Shown here in pieces: positions 1-9,315 of a stretch of 64,000 nucleotides of DNA. Location: assembly GCF_947172395.1 (NCBI RefSeq), contig NC_069085.1:7162112-7226111 (forward strand), read 5' to 3'. This DNA is from Bicyclus anynana. Taxonomy: Eukaryota > Arthropoda > Insecta > Lepidoptera > Nymphalidae. The position numbers were made by a program, and so were the translations under genes. Position 1 is the first letter of the stretch. Every line of letters starts with the position of its first letter. The notes beneath the pieces were generated by a model. That model made no database searches. It saw only the letters and a list, made by a program, of their open reading frames with translations, and had not been told where the DNA came from.

Positions 1-269
1 GGGGAACAATTCTGTCATACATGATTTTTGCGAAACTTTAACCGTTGACGCAGCGTAAGATCTCAATAGGAAAAATCCCCCGATTGTGAAACATTCTTTA
101 TTGGTGCTCCGCTCCTATTGGTTTTAGCGTGATAATATATATCATATAGCCTTACTCGATAAATGGGCTATCTAACACTGAAAGAATTTTTGAAATCGGA
201 CCAGTAGTTCCTGAGATTAGCACGTTCAAGCAATCAAACAAACTCTTCAGTTTAAAATATAAGTAAAGA
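1..269 (-). mobile_element. Helitron-like element (family A), cut by the window edge
   Basis: Read on the minus strand this is the AAGAGTTTG ... ATAAATGGGCTAT module that recurs at 3,263, 9,311, 10,409, 47,961 and 51,690. Its 5' terminus (TC on the minus strand) is at 269 and is preceded by A. The 3' end would lie beyond base 1. Positions 1-130 are a variant subterminal region not shared by the short copies here. Non-autonomous: no Rep/helicase coding is visible. Confidence 0.7.
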
Positions 270-1025
270 TGTCTGCTTGAGATGGGGTTAGTAGATGAGT
301 TGTTGCCTACACTTTTTCTTATGTATTTAAGTTTAGTAGGTATATTATGGAACTAAGTTTCGCTCTTTCGTTTTTTTGTAGGAAATGTGTTCTACCGCTA
401 GAAAACTGTTATTTGGAATACAGATTTACCTATTTTAAAATTTTATCAACAGGTTTTGAATTGACTTACTTTAAGGGACGAAATGGGAGTGTACTGCTAA
501 GTAGTGTAATTATTTTAGGAAGTCTTTATTGTTCGATGGTAGAACCTAATAGGATGGAGAAAATGCGATAAAGTTTTTAAAGGTAACTTTAAAAATGGTT
601 CAGGATTTTTGTATTTTCAGATATTATGGCAAGAAAATGAAACTTTGTCAGGGAGTATGAGTTTATCAATAACTTGTAACTTCAAATGTGGTTATTTGCT
701 GTCTACATTATAGAGATTAAACGATTAGAATAAGGCTATTTTAGAATTTTACACTTTGGATCGTGCTAGCAAGAACTAGCTTATGACTAAGGGCCCATAT
801 GAATGAAACCGTATGGGTTCGAAACTAGTCGGGTGCTCCTATGTTTACACGTGAGTATTAGCCGTGTTTTATAATAAATTAAAATAGATTAATAGAATAA
901 GACAATCTAAAAAACTGAATTTCTCTCGGACATACTAGCACGTTCTCTAGCAGTCTGTCTACAAGGCATAAAATATATTTCATAGTAGCTCTCAAGTAAG
1001 TCAAGTTCATAATAATTGTCGTTCA
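270..1025. other. AT-rich sequence without a recognisable gene
   Basis: A 74-codon open frame at 347-571 has no recognisable domain, and its AT-rich composition matches the surrounding non-coding DNA. I see no RNA gene or repeat signature here. Confidence 0.5.
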
Positions 1026-1030
1026 ATGTC

Positions 1031-1103
1031 AGTGCTGGGACGCGTCTGCGGGGGGCCGCACTTTCCCAGGCTCGCAGCTGCGGCCGAGGGGGGCCTGACG
1101 TCA
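1031..1103. promoter_or_regulatory. Short GC-rich island ending in a perfect CRE-type octamer
   Basis: About 70 bp of strongly GC-rich sequence stands out from the AT-rich surroundings and ends in the palindrome TGACGTCA (1,096-1,103), the CREB/ATF binding consensus. Open frames cross it on both strands, so an exon is also possible, but no clear splice sites bracket it. The regulatory role is inferred from composition and the octamer only. Confidence 0.25.
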
Positions 1104-1280
1104 CTATTGAGGATTTCCTCTATATTAAAGCAACACGCGGTGGTAAAAAACGACTACAATATGGAAACTAGATGTTTTACAACTATTGTAAATGTTTTCT
1201 ATAGTACTGAAGTATGTGAACGGCTAAGGCACTAATATATTTTTTTTCTTTGGAGGTGGCTACACCAGACTATAGGATTT

Positions 1281-1548
1281 ACTAATTTTAAAAGGCGAAA
1301 GTGTGTGTGTGTGTGTGAAAGTACGTATTTAGAAGTGTATGTGTAAGTGTGTATGGTTATTTTTTTTTTTTGAGCTGCGGGTTCCGAAGCAATTAGGCCG
1401 AAATTTGGAATGGAAATAGATTTTACTCTGGATTAATACATAGGCTACTTTTCATCCAAATCTCGCGGCAACCATTCAAAATCCATGGTTGCCGTAAGAT
1501 TTGTGAAAAACTGAATTCCACGCAGACGAAGTCGCGGGCGTCTGCTAG
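1281..1548 (+). mobile_element. Helitron-like element (family B)
   Basis: Contains the module TTTTACTCTGGATTAATACA ... CATAGGCTACTTTTCATCC and the subterminal hairpin CGCAGACGAAGTCGCGGGCG, and ends CTAG followed by T, the Helitron 3' signature. A (GT)n run lies near the 5' end and a T-run at 1,361-1,370. The same 3' end recurs at 14,756, 17,033, 34,519, 50,101 and 51,190. Confidence 0.75.
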
Positions 1549-1678
1549 TGATTAATATTTGTGAACAAATACAAAGGCTACAATCTGTTACCACCGCTTT
1601 AATGGTATGTTTTTTTTAAGTTTTAATGTTTTAAGGTACTATATTGAAATTATTTACTTAGTCGAGGTTACTATACCT

Positions 1679-1975
1679 TTTTTGAGTTCCATAGTAATAA
1701 AGGTGCTTGGAGTCCATCGGATCAGCTTCCACCTTAACACATAGGAAGTAATACTATAAGAAATTGTAATGTTATTATAAATTGTAAATTACAATACTGT
1801 ATGTTTTTTTTTTTTAAAAAAAGAGCAACTGTTTCTTGCTGGTTCTTCTTAGCAGAACCTGCCTTCCGAACCGGTGGTAGAATCTTTACAACTGAGTCAA
1901 CAGAATATTGAATCTAAATTTATTAATTTACAAGTCGTTTTGTAATAATTAATGCATGTAAATGATTTGTAATAT
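1679..1975 (+). mobile_element. 3' end of a 5'-truncated non-LTR retrotransposon
   Basis: The sequence begins inside the C-terminus of a reverse-transcriptase ORF: codons for NKGAWSPSDQLPP then TAA at 1,735-1,737. It continues with a 3' UTR containing an A/T-rich stretch and the segment CCTTCCGAACCGGTGGTAG. The same C-terminus and UTR recur on the minus strand at 23,957-24,370, where more of the ORF is kept. Likely a CR1/jockey-type LINE; the clade is not certain. Confidence 0.65.
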
Positions 1976-2013
1976 TGGATAGAAGCAGGCGTTACTTTGC
2001 GGAAGTTCATCAT

Positions 2014-2263
2014 GATTATATAATGATTTATTTATTTTGCTATCATCCGCGAAAAGTCGACGAACCCATGCGACACCGTCACCCAGGTCCGACAAAATAC
2101 TGAAATGTTGACTCTACAACGTGCAATTTCAAAGTCATTGACTTTGCAGTTGTACGTTGTAGAGCATCTCCTGAGGATGCTCCGGTTTCGGGGTGAAACG
2201 TACGTAGAGAGTATTTTGTCGGACCTGGGTGACGTTGCAAAATAAATAAATCATTATATAATC
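2014..2263. mobile_element. Foldback/MITE-like element with nested inverted repeats
   Basis: The outer arms are two blocks: 2,014-2,040 pairs with 2,235-2,263, and 2,077-2,100 (CGTCACCCAGGTCCGACAAA) pairs with 2,211-2,234. The left arm carries a 36-bp insertion between the blocks. An inner hairpin pairs 2,112-2,136 with about 2,139-2,164. No ORF. The structure suggests a non-autonomous DNA transposon; no family is assigned. Confidence 0.5.
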
Positions 2264-2283
2264 AAGGTTTGTTTTTTTATTTT

Positions 2284-2402
2284 GTATAAGCAAGCGCTTA
2301 GCTGCAATCACGCCTGATGGTAAGCAGTGATGCAGCCTATGGTGGAACGCGCTTGCCTAGAAGATGCCTATTCACTCTTGACTTGAAGGTACCCATGTTG
2401 TA
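2284..2402 (-). mobile_element. Fragment of a SINE/LINE 3' region
   Basis: Carries the block GCCTGATGGTAAGCAGTGAT, related to ACCTGATGGTAAGTGATGAT in the tRNA-derived SINE at 11,839-12,140 and its partial copy at 54,541. These SINE tails probably borrow a LINE 3' end, so whether this piece is SINE or LINE is unresolved. Confidence 0.5.
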
Positions 2403-2737
2403 ATAATAACGTTATTATTTTTGTATCACATGATCAAAATTTAATGTAATTCTCTCAAACGATTTCACTTGATATCGTACTTCACGTACCTACATAAACT
2501 CTTAAAACTTACTTTCTCCAGTGAAAGATCCAATCATAGAAATCGATTTATGTGTGTCACGCTTACTTATTATTGTTTTGATTGTTTGTCTGTCTACTGG
2601 CATGACTATCTTTATTGCATTCATAGATTTTTAGAGTCATTGCATAAATTGGTTTTTGAATGCCGTAGTAGTTTCTATGGCGTATATCATTTACTAGCTG
2701 TTATCCACGAAAACAAACATTGTAATTTTTCAGGAAT
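2403..2737. other. AT-rich sequence; 95-codon ORF of doubtful meaning
   Basis: An open frame at 2,469-2,756 is rich in Tyr, Cys, His and Phe, as expected for chance translation of AT-rich DNA. It runs into a Helitron fragment at its 3' end. No gene is supported. Confidence 0.4.
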
Positions 2738-2830
2738 AAAAAGCAGCCTGTGTTAATCCAGGCTATAATCTACCTCAGTTCCAAATTTCAGATAATTTGG
2801 TTCAGTAATCACGACGTGAATGTGTAACAA
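2738..2830 (-). mobile_element. Helitron family B fragment
   Basis: Partial minus-strand match to the family B middle segment (TGTGTTAATCCAGGCTATAA and following CCAAATTTCAG). No termini remain. Confidence 0.4.
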
Positions 2831-2910
2831 ATATTCACACTTTCATAATCTTAACGCAACCCACCACTTAAAACAAAATAAATACACTATAGGTACGACA
2901 TCACACTTCG

Positions 2911-3080
2911 TTATCAACCCATATTCGGCTCACTGCTGAGCTCGAGTATCCTCTCAGAATGAGAGGGCAGACTTCACACACGGAGAGAATTAAGAAAATT
3001 CTCTGGTATGCAGGTTTTCTCACTATGTTTTCCCTTCACCGTTTAAAACACGTGATAATTAATTCCTTAAATTGTTAAAA
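2911..3080 (-). mobile_element. tRNA-derived SINE (family 1), 5'-truncated
   Basis: Minus-strand 3' half of the SINE seen complete at 12,979-13,298: the blocks CTCGAGCTCAGCAGTGAGCC, CTGCATACCAGAGAATTTTC and the AAACGGTGAAGGGAAAACAT segment. The tRNA-like head with A and B boxes is missing, and part of the middle (the GGACTATTGGCC block) is deleted. Confidence 0.7.
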
Positions 3081-3166
3081 GTAATTTAAAACGTAATATT
3101 AGAAAAACTATTCTCTTATCACCATCTAATTCGATTAGCTTACATTTTACTAAGTTATATACTTCC

Positions 3167-3262
3167 AAATATCACCTGCTCCAGCTTATTATCCAGGGAA
3201 AGATAAAAGGGAAACGAAGGCCTGGTCGTAGACGTACATCTTGGCTCAAGAACTTGCGCCAA
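3167..3262 (+). pseudogene. LINE ORF C-terminus, first part (interrupted by a Helitron)
   Basis: Translates as a basic segment reading KYHLLQLIIQGKIKGK followed by RRPGRRRTSWLKNLRQ. This resembles the C-terminal tail of lepidopteran RTE-type LINE polyproteins. The frame stops abruptly at 3,262 where a Helitron begins and resumes in phase at 3,476. Only the last ~75 codons of the ORF are present, so this is a 5'-truncated, dead copy. Confidence 0.6.
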
Positions 3263-3475
3263 TCTATACTAATATAATAAAGCTGAAGAGTTTGTTTGTT
3301 TGTTTGTTTGTTTGTTTGATTGATTGATTGAACGCGCTAATCTCAGGAACTACTGGTCCGATTTGAAAAATTCTTTCAGTGTTAGATAGCCCATTTATCG
3401 AGGAAGGCTATATATTATCTCGGTATTCCCACGGGAACGGGAACCACGCGGGTGAAACCGCGCGGCATCAGCTAG
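3263..3475 (+). mobile_element. Complete non-autonomous Helitron (family A)
   Basis: Starts TC (TCTATACTAATATAATAAAG), ends CTAG at 3,472-3,475, and is flanked by A (3,262) and T (3,476), the canonical Helitron insertion site. A GC-rich subterminal stem lies just inside the 3' end (CCACGCGGGTGAAACCGCGC). (TTTG)n and (ATTG)n runs lie near the 5' end. It interrupts a LINE reading frame that is restored if the element is removed, which fixes both termini. No coding capacity. Confidence 0.88.
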
Positions 3476-3595
3476 TGGTTTAATATGAGTACCAGATCAC
3501 TCTTTCGGGCAGCAGTGAACAAAGTTAAATTAGCCTTAATGATTGCTGACCTCCGATAGAAGATGGCACTATAAGAAGAAGAAGATATACTTTAT
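3476..3595 (+). pseudogene. LINE ORF C-terminus, second part, and (AAG)-rich tail
   Basis: Continues the frame broken at 3,262: WFNMSTRSLFRAAVNKVKLA then LMIADLR and a TAG stop, followed by a short UTR ending in AAGAAGAAGA. LFRAAVNKV is the motif I associate with the end of these LINE ORFs. The two halves form one 5'-truncated insertion split by the Helitron. Confidence 0.6.
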
Positions 3596-3922
3596 ATCTA
3601 GTTTCATACTCATATATCAACTATTATAAAACCACGGTCCTGTTCTGTTTCCTTTGTGAGCTACTTTTTGTTGTATTTCATTACGGTCGCTATATTACGG
3701 TAAAACATAAATAAAAACCGATGTGTTGTACGTTGATCTCATTGCAATTGTAATTGAAGCATCGGTACGAGCATTCACACAGCAAATAGGTACTAAACCG
3801 ACCACTATGTTTGGTTCGTCTATTTGTGGAGTGTACACTCACTGCTGGACTAAGCGAAATCACAACTGAAATCGTTTTGTTATTAGTACTCTTATTTGGT
3901 GTACCTGTACTAATTTAAAGTA
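3596..3922. other. AT-rich sequence, no feature seen
   Basis: No ORF, RNA gene or repeat recognised. The Helitron that begins at 3,923 (minus strand) is followed on that strand by T, its expected flank. Confidence 0.4.
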
Positions 3923-4005
3923 CTAGATGACGCCGCGCGGTTTCACCCGCGTGGTTTCCGTTCCCGTAGGTATATGGAAATAATATATAGCCTTCCTCGA
4001 TAAAT

Positions 4006-4010
4006 GGGCT
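4006..4010. repeat. Target-site duplication, left copy (GGGCT)
   Basis: GGGCT lies immediately left of the LTR element and again at 9,311-9,315. A single GGGCT occupies this position in uninterrupted Helitron A copies such as the one at 1-269. Five bp is the usual length for LTR retrotransposon insertion. Confidence 0.85.
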
Positions 4011-4195
4011 TGTAAGGTCCCTTGTCCTTACCGTAATAGCAGTAAGTCACCGTCTCACCACTACACTATAATGGCCAGCTGCACACGTCCGCCTCCTCTC
4101 GATGCCAGCCATAGACTGCCCGCTCTCGCCCACTACCGGTGTATATAAACACGAACACTACCCCACTACCGGTGTATATATACACGAACACTACA
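4011..4195 (-). repeat. 3' LTR, 185 bp
   Basis: Begins TGTAAGGTCCCTTGTCCTTA and ends ACACGAACACTACA on the plus strand. It contains two imperfect copies of a block reading CACTACCGGTGTATATA plus ACACGAACACTAC. On the minus strand the TATATA stretch near its beginning could be a promoter TATA box. The solo LTR at 40,013 is similar in length and ends. Confidence 0.75.
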
Positions 4196-4204
4196 TCCCT
4201 TCCT
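4196..4204 (-). promoter_or_regulatory. Polypurine tract candidate
   Basis: Minus-strand AGGAAGGGA lies directly 5' of the 3' LTR (TGTAGTG...), the position expected for plus-strand DNA priming. It is short, so support comes mainly from its location. Confidence 0.5.
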
Positions 4205-4371
4205 ATTTAACAAATTTAATTATTGTTATATTTCCTTTACTCCTACCATACTCTCCACCTATTGATTTCCAACCACATGTGGTTCAGGATTAAAGTTGTC
4301 GAAAGTATCTTCCACTTTCTTCCAATACTCTCCCTCTTTTTTTTCCTTTCCAAAATTTTTAACTCGATTTC

Positions 4372-4988
4372 CATATAATGAAATTCCGAAGCTTTTAACC
4401 TATTCCCAATCTAATGGAATTCCAAAGCCAATTCCAATCTAATGGAATTCCGAAGTTTTATTTTCAACTTAATGAAATTCCGAAACCTTTAACCTAATTC
4501 CAATCTAATGGAATTCTGAAGCCAATTCCAATTTAATGGAATTCTAAAGCTAATTCCAATCTAATGGAATTCCTAAGTTTTATTAACACAATTTCAATTT
4601 AATGGAATTCCGAAACTAATTCCAATCTAATGTAATTCCAAAGTTGTATTAACCCAATTTCAATTAAATTAAATTCCGAAGCCTTTAACCTAATACCAAT
4701 CTAATGGAATTCCGAAGTTTTATTAACCCAATTTCAATTTAATGGAATTCCGAAGCTAATTCCAATCTAATTGGATTCCGAAGTTTTATTAACCCAATTT
4801 CAATTTAATGGAATTTCGAAGCTAATTTCAATCTAATATAATTCCAAAGTTGTATTAACCCAATTTCAATTAAATTAAATTCCGAAGAAATTTCAATTCA
4901 ATGGAGTTCCGAAGGTTTTAATCCAATTCCAATTTAATGGAATTCCGTAGCTTTTAACCCAATTTCAATTTAATGAAATTCCGAAGTT
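4372..4988. repeat. Degenerate tandem array built on a GGAATTCC core
   Basis: More than fifteen imperfect copies of CCAATCTAATGGAATTCCGA plus variable linkers (AGTTTTATTAACC or AGCTAATT) run for about 600 bp. Unit length alternates between roughly 25 and 38 bp, giving a loose higher-order pattern. GGAATTCC is itself palindromic. The array lies inside the LTR element near its 3' end. It is absent elsewhere in the window. Confidence 0.8.
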
Positions 4989-7900
4989 CCAAATACATTT
5001 TTCTTCTTCCGATTCCTTCTTCTTTTGGCCAGACTTGACTTTTGGACTGAACTGGCAAATCAGTTAACTGTGTGATCATTGGGCAGAGAACTGCCTACTG
5101 CAAAATAGATAAATCGCATACGTCTGGAGTTCATCTTGCCCATTGTAATCCAGTGCCACAGCATGTACCAGAGCCACTGCGAACAACACGGTCCTCCGCG
5201 CTCTGCATAAACTTCTGCAGCATTGCCTTCATGAGCACTCGCCTGCATGAGCATGCGTCTGCATGAGCACGCACCATCACACATGTTTATTTGCAACTTA
5301 ATAAAATTAATTACGCCATCACCGCCTTAAATAGTCTGTTGAGCATTATGAGACATCGCTAAGATAGCGATTTTCGCATAACGGAACGTAACTATCAACC
5401 AGGCTTAAGTTACAATTTCAGTATGTTTACTAACATCACAAAATAAGAACATCCTTTTGTTTGGTTTTAGAGATGTCCGTACCACATAGTTCCAGTTAAG
5501 GCAAAAGCTGTGTAGGAACTCAACTTTTTTAATCCAGATGACAGTTTTATACTTTAAGAGTTCCTTATTGAAATTCAATATAGTTTTGTTGCAAACGTGT
5601 GTGGTAGACTGTTGAAAGTTACTTTATTTGTATTGCTGACGTTTCCAAGTTCACCGAGAGTTCACACAGCTTATTATGCTAAAATAAATTGTACACTGGT
5701 ATAATCTGTATTTGTGCAATCGCTATTTTATAGCTTTATTAGTAAGTCACTCTCAAACATTGTAAGAACCTTTTGTTTTTACTAATTTCCGTATTACAGA
5801 TGACACTCGTAAGAAAGTCTGTAAGCATCGTAGGATCGACCACTAATTGAACCCCCTGCTCCACAAGTGACACTAATGCAGTCAGATTTATCAATACACT
5901 GGACGGCACTTCTAATACTATTACTTTGGAAGCAATGATGACAGAGAACTCAACAGTTCCTCTCTCTCTTTCTTTTTTTTTTTTTTTTACATAGCGGTCT
6001 TACATTTTGACATTTTGTGCAGAAGACAACATATAAAGCAAATCTGATGATATTTCGAACATTCGTTTGGTTGAACCTGTCACAAGTGTCAGTTTTCATT
6101 AATCAAGTATTATTAAGTACCCGTCAAAAGCTGTCACAATAATTGACAGATAATTCTAACCTTGCCGCAATGCTCTTACTTTGTTATATATTTAATTGTA
6201 CCAAATAGTTTTGTAAAATTGAAACTTACGCTGACCCGCTCATTCGTTGTTAGTCTCAATGTTGTTTGACTTCAAACCAATGGCTATTGTTTCTCATTCT
6301 AATATATATATATATATATATATAGGACTGTTCTCCCTGCCATTCACAGTCCACTGCTAACACCTGCTAAACTCAATCATGCACCTATACATAGTTAAAT
6401 TGCGTCAAAACTTAAACTTAACTGCGCTAGGTCTTGATGAAAGTATTTCCACCAACCTACATTGCAAAATGACTAATCAATAATTATAGCTTGTTGTAAT
6501 CCGACCAAATGATGATCCTGTGCAATTTCACTTCACAACGCATTGCGAGCACCATCATAAAAACTCTTTGAAAATAAGAAAACTAAATTTCATCAAGATC
6601 TGCTTGATCAATTAAGAATTCTATCAAATACACCATAACACACACATAAGGGTGTAACGACAACAAATTTCAATTCAACGTTCAACAACAAATCTTTAAT
6701 CGAATGATACTAAATAACTCAAATGTAAAACAACTACAACTTTTAGCGACTCCCTCAATGTCGCTCACATAACACGCCGCCTGACTTCGGATGTTCCTTG
6801 GCTATTTATAACTTCAAACTAACACAGTGATTTAGTATTAATACCCTAATACAATGACAAATAATTATTATTTGAGTGTCACCTGCACGATGACAGAACA
6901 ATTCTGCACCACCTCACCATCGAACAGCAACTCTTAGTGACATCTCCATGTCCACATTCGTTCAGAATGGTCTCTTACTATGAGATCCTTTACACCATTT
7001 TGCGTTCACAACACTTAACCACCTTAACCACAAGTTGAACGTCCCCTTCTATCACAGCATAGCCCATGTCATGCTCAGGACCAACACCAACGACGCAGTG
7101 GAGTGACCCCTTTGACCACGACACAACTACAACAACCTCACAATACTCCCCATACCAACATTTTATTAAATCACTAGCTTTGCTCAACCTAAATCCCAAT
7201 TAAATCTCTCGATTATTCTTATCTTTCACTAGTAAAACTTACACAACCTTTTGTCATCAAATCTCCTTCTTATCTCAAAGATCGATGTACGAGTAGGTTA
7301 TATACATTATTTATTTATTTTATTTATTTATAATATTATTATTATTTGAAATATTTAATTTAATATTTTCCACACCATCGTCACACTTACATACATACTT
7401 ACATACCAACACTACATATCCATTTACACGCCGCACCCACAATATTTTGTTATCACACTTCACACGATAGATTCAATTCACGCACAAACCCGTGCGCAAA
7501 TTGCAGTATGCCAATGTTTATCGACGCGGGCGACTTATGCGCTTGACACAGAACACCAAGCTGTATCAACAGACGAAGACGAAAGCATTGTTATTGTCAT
7601 GTTGGTTGTAATTAAATAGTTATTAGACTTGCCCCCGCGTTTTATTTCATATTACGCCAACTCCTGCACTATTCGCAATATAATTAAACTCCTTATAAGT
7701 TTAGCTTAGTCTTGCCAATATTATATATGTGAAGGTCTCAGTGGCATGGGTATGCCATACTTTAATGACTATATGAAGTGCACGCTACTGGGAAGTTTGG
7801 TTATCCATTGGATATTTTTGATGTATTTAACATCACACAATGTAACTTGGGTAATACTTCCCAAGAGTATTTATTATTTATAAACATTAAAATTATGTAA

Positions 7901-8292
7901 AACATCGTAAAAGTTACATTTGACCATTTAACGTTTATAACTTCTATCCCTTTTCAAATTATACAAACCATCAACCATGGTTTTAGTTTTAGATCACGTT
8001 TGTAATGTATTAGCTGAAATGTTATGAGGGTAAACATAAAACATTAATAAATCAATCGGAGATTGACCGCCGTTAAATGGCACAACCGACTCCTTATTTT
8101 ATTAATTTTACTACTTTTCAGTATCTATAGCAATTTACCTAATCACTAATTTGTTCACTCAATTAATTACTTTCACTTAATTGTGTACTGTAGCACCGTA
8201 TTGCTATCGCTGTAATACTGGACTCTTAACACCACCATTAAATAACGTTGAAACTCACGAATACCGCCTTCCTCATTATAAAACGTTGAGAC
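4989..8292. other. Interior of the LTR element: no ORF recognised
   Basis: The plus strand of 6,350-7,500 is visibly rich in A and C and poor in G. Open frames at 5,060-5,296 (minus), 5,072-5,266 (plus) and 6,990-7,199 (minus) show no RT, RNase H, integrase, protease or gag zinc-knuckle motif. Simple repeats include T-runs near 5,970 and (AT)n at 6,301-6,325. Splice-donor-like GTAAG motifs occur on the minus strand, but nothing ties them to an exon. Confidence 0.45.
6301..6325. repeat. (AT)n microsatellite
   Basis: About twelve consecutive AT dinucleotides inside the LTR element interior. Confidence 0.9.
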
Positions 8293-8378
8293 AAGGCTAT
8301 CGCTTATTCAAACGCTAATTCACACTAGAACTAATAGTAGTTCTAGTGTGAATTAGCGTTTGAATAAGCGATAGCCTT
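8293..8378. repeat. Perfect palindrome, 40-bp arms, 6-nt loop
   Basis: 8,293-8,332 is the exact reverse complement of 8,339-8,378, with AATAGT between. The first bases are AAGGCTATCGCTTATTCAAA. Such a perfect hairpin is either very recent or kept by gene conversion. An assembly or library fold-back artefact is the alternative. Confidence 0.9.
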
Positions 8379-8608
8379 ACATACATTACGTATTTACTAA
8401 ATGACGTATACAGGAATTTAAATTTATTTATCGTCACATCAAGTATTACCCTCAAAATTAAAGTTTAATGGGTATCGATATTCGTTGCAGGTATCACATT
8501 GTACAAACTTTATGATAAACATCGGGTATGGCCCTATGGCCATACCCGATGTTTATCATAAAGTCATTTATTAAATACGTCATTTAGTAAATACGTAATG
8601 TATGTAAG
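8376..8608. repeat. Perfect inverted repeat, 34-bp arms, enclosing another palindrome
   Basis: 8,376-8,409 (CTTACATACATTACGTATTT...) is the exact reverse complement of 8,575-8,608. The 165-bp interval contains the palindrome at 8,507-8,564. The outer arm starts within the last bases of the 8,293-8,378 palindrome, so the three structures interlock. Confidence 0.9.
8507..8564. repeat. Perfect palindrome, 27-bp arms, 4-nt loop
   Basis: 8,507-8,533 (ACTTTATGATAAACATCGGG...) is exactly complementary to 8,538-8,564 with CTAT between. No mismatches. Confidence 0.9.
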
Positions 8609-9053
8609 ACCGTCACTCCAACTGGCAAACAACACAACAACTTTTGTCTTACCGTACTGGCCGTACCAGCTCAGGTATAGTGAACTTGACAGTCTAGCAG
8701 GCAAATCGGCAAGGCGTACTCCACAAAACGGAATATGTCTATTCCAGCTATCGCTGCGGGATACTGTCCCGGCTTACGGATCGCTCGACTCAACGAAGGT
8801 AACCAAATTTAGCTATTTGGCTTATCACTTGCCCACTTAACGAAATTGCCACGCTACGACGTGTCTATCACTTGTACACTCATAAAATGCCATGTCATTT
8901 GATTATCTATCATCACACAATGTCTTGATAAACCCCATTAAATTTATTCAACAGTATTAAAAGTTCTGTCCTTTTCAAAAATAAAACTGACTAACCGCAT
9001 TGCTGTATTCATTTTACTTTTTTTACTTATTCTCTTTCTTTTTTTTTCTTTTT

Positions 9054-9165
9054 AGTCGCTGTAACCTAGACCATAGTCTACACAGCGACTTAGTTTAAGC
9101 TCAATCGCTGCAAACCAGACCGGCAGGCAAGAACCGGGTCCGTAGTCTGGGCAAGCGATTTTGCC
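9054..9165 (-). other. Leader region of the LTR element with paired GTCGCTG / CAGCGAC blocks
   Basis: Downstream of the primer-binding site on the minus strand are two imperfect hairpins, one bounded by AATCGCTTG and CAGCGATT, the next by AGTCGCTGTG and ACAGCGACT. They could be leader RNA structure (for example for dimerisation or packaging), but that is inference. A/T homopolymer runs flank them. Confidence 0.3.
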
Positions 9166-9244
9166 AATTACCAAGTAACAGAACACAACAATTTACGGAT
9201 AATAATTATAACTACTTACAGTTTTTTTTTTTTTTTTTTTTTTT

Positions 9245-9257
9245 CACCTCGTCGCCA
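9245..9257 (-). promoter_or_regulatory. tRNA primer-binding-site candidate (TGGCGACGAGGTG)
   Basis: Two bases inside the 5' LTR on the minus strand, starting TGG, complementary to a tRNA 3' CCA end. The tRNA was not identified. A T-run of about 22 bases (9,222-9,244) follows. Confidence 0.6.
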
Positions 9258-9259
9258 TT

Positions 9260-9310
9260 TGTAAGGTCCCTTGTCCTACGAACCACGAACGAGAGTCCAC
9301 GAACACTACA
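9260..9310 (-). repeat. 5' LTR, reduced to 51 bp
   Basis: Shares its first 17 bases (TGTAAGGTCCCTTGTCC) and last ~13 bases (CACGAACACTACA) with the 185-bp 3' LTR, but the middle is a different 20-bp stretch. It is therefore internally deleted relative to the other LTR. Confidence 0.7.
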
Positions 9311-9315
9311 GGGCT
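9311..9315. repeat. Target-site duplication, right copy (GGGCT)
   Basis: Matches 4,006-4,010 and continues into the Helitron as ATTTAACACTGAAAG. Confidence 0.85.

Larger units (their letters stand above)
4011..9310 (-). mobile_element. Non-coding LTR retrotransposon inserted in a Helitron
   Basis: The 5.3-kb insert is bounded by related terminal repeats that start TGTAAGG and end CACTACA on the plus strand (TGTAGTG...CCTTACA on the minus strand) and by a 5-bp target duplication. The minus orientation is chosen because, just inside the right-hand LTR, the minus strand reads AA then TGGCGACGAGGTG (9,257-9,245), which begins TGG like a tRNA primer-binding site. Just inside the left-hand LTR it reads AGGAAGGGA (4,204-4,196), a short polypurine tract. 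The interior has no gag, protease, RT or integrase ORF; its longest open frames are under 100 codons. It is thus either a large-retrotransposon-derivative type element or a heavily decayed or rearranged autonomous copy. The LTRs match a solo copy at 40,013-40,204. Confidence 0.75.

Noticed and set aside
4375..4990. The regular GGAATTCC spacing was considered as a CRISPR-like array.
   Set aside because: Units are degenerate, the spacers are themselves repeats, and the genome is eukaryotic.
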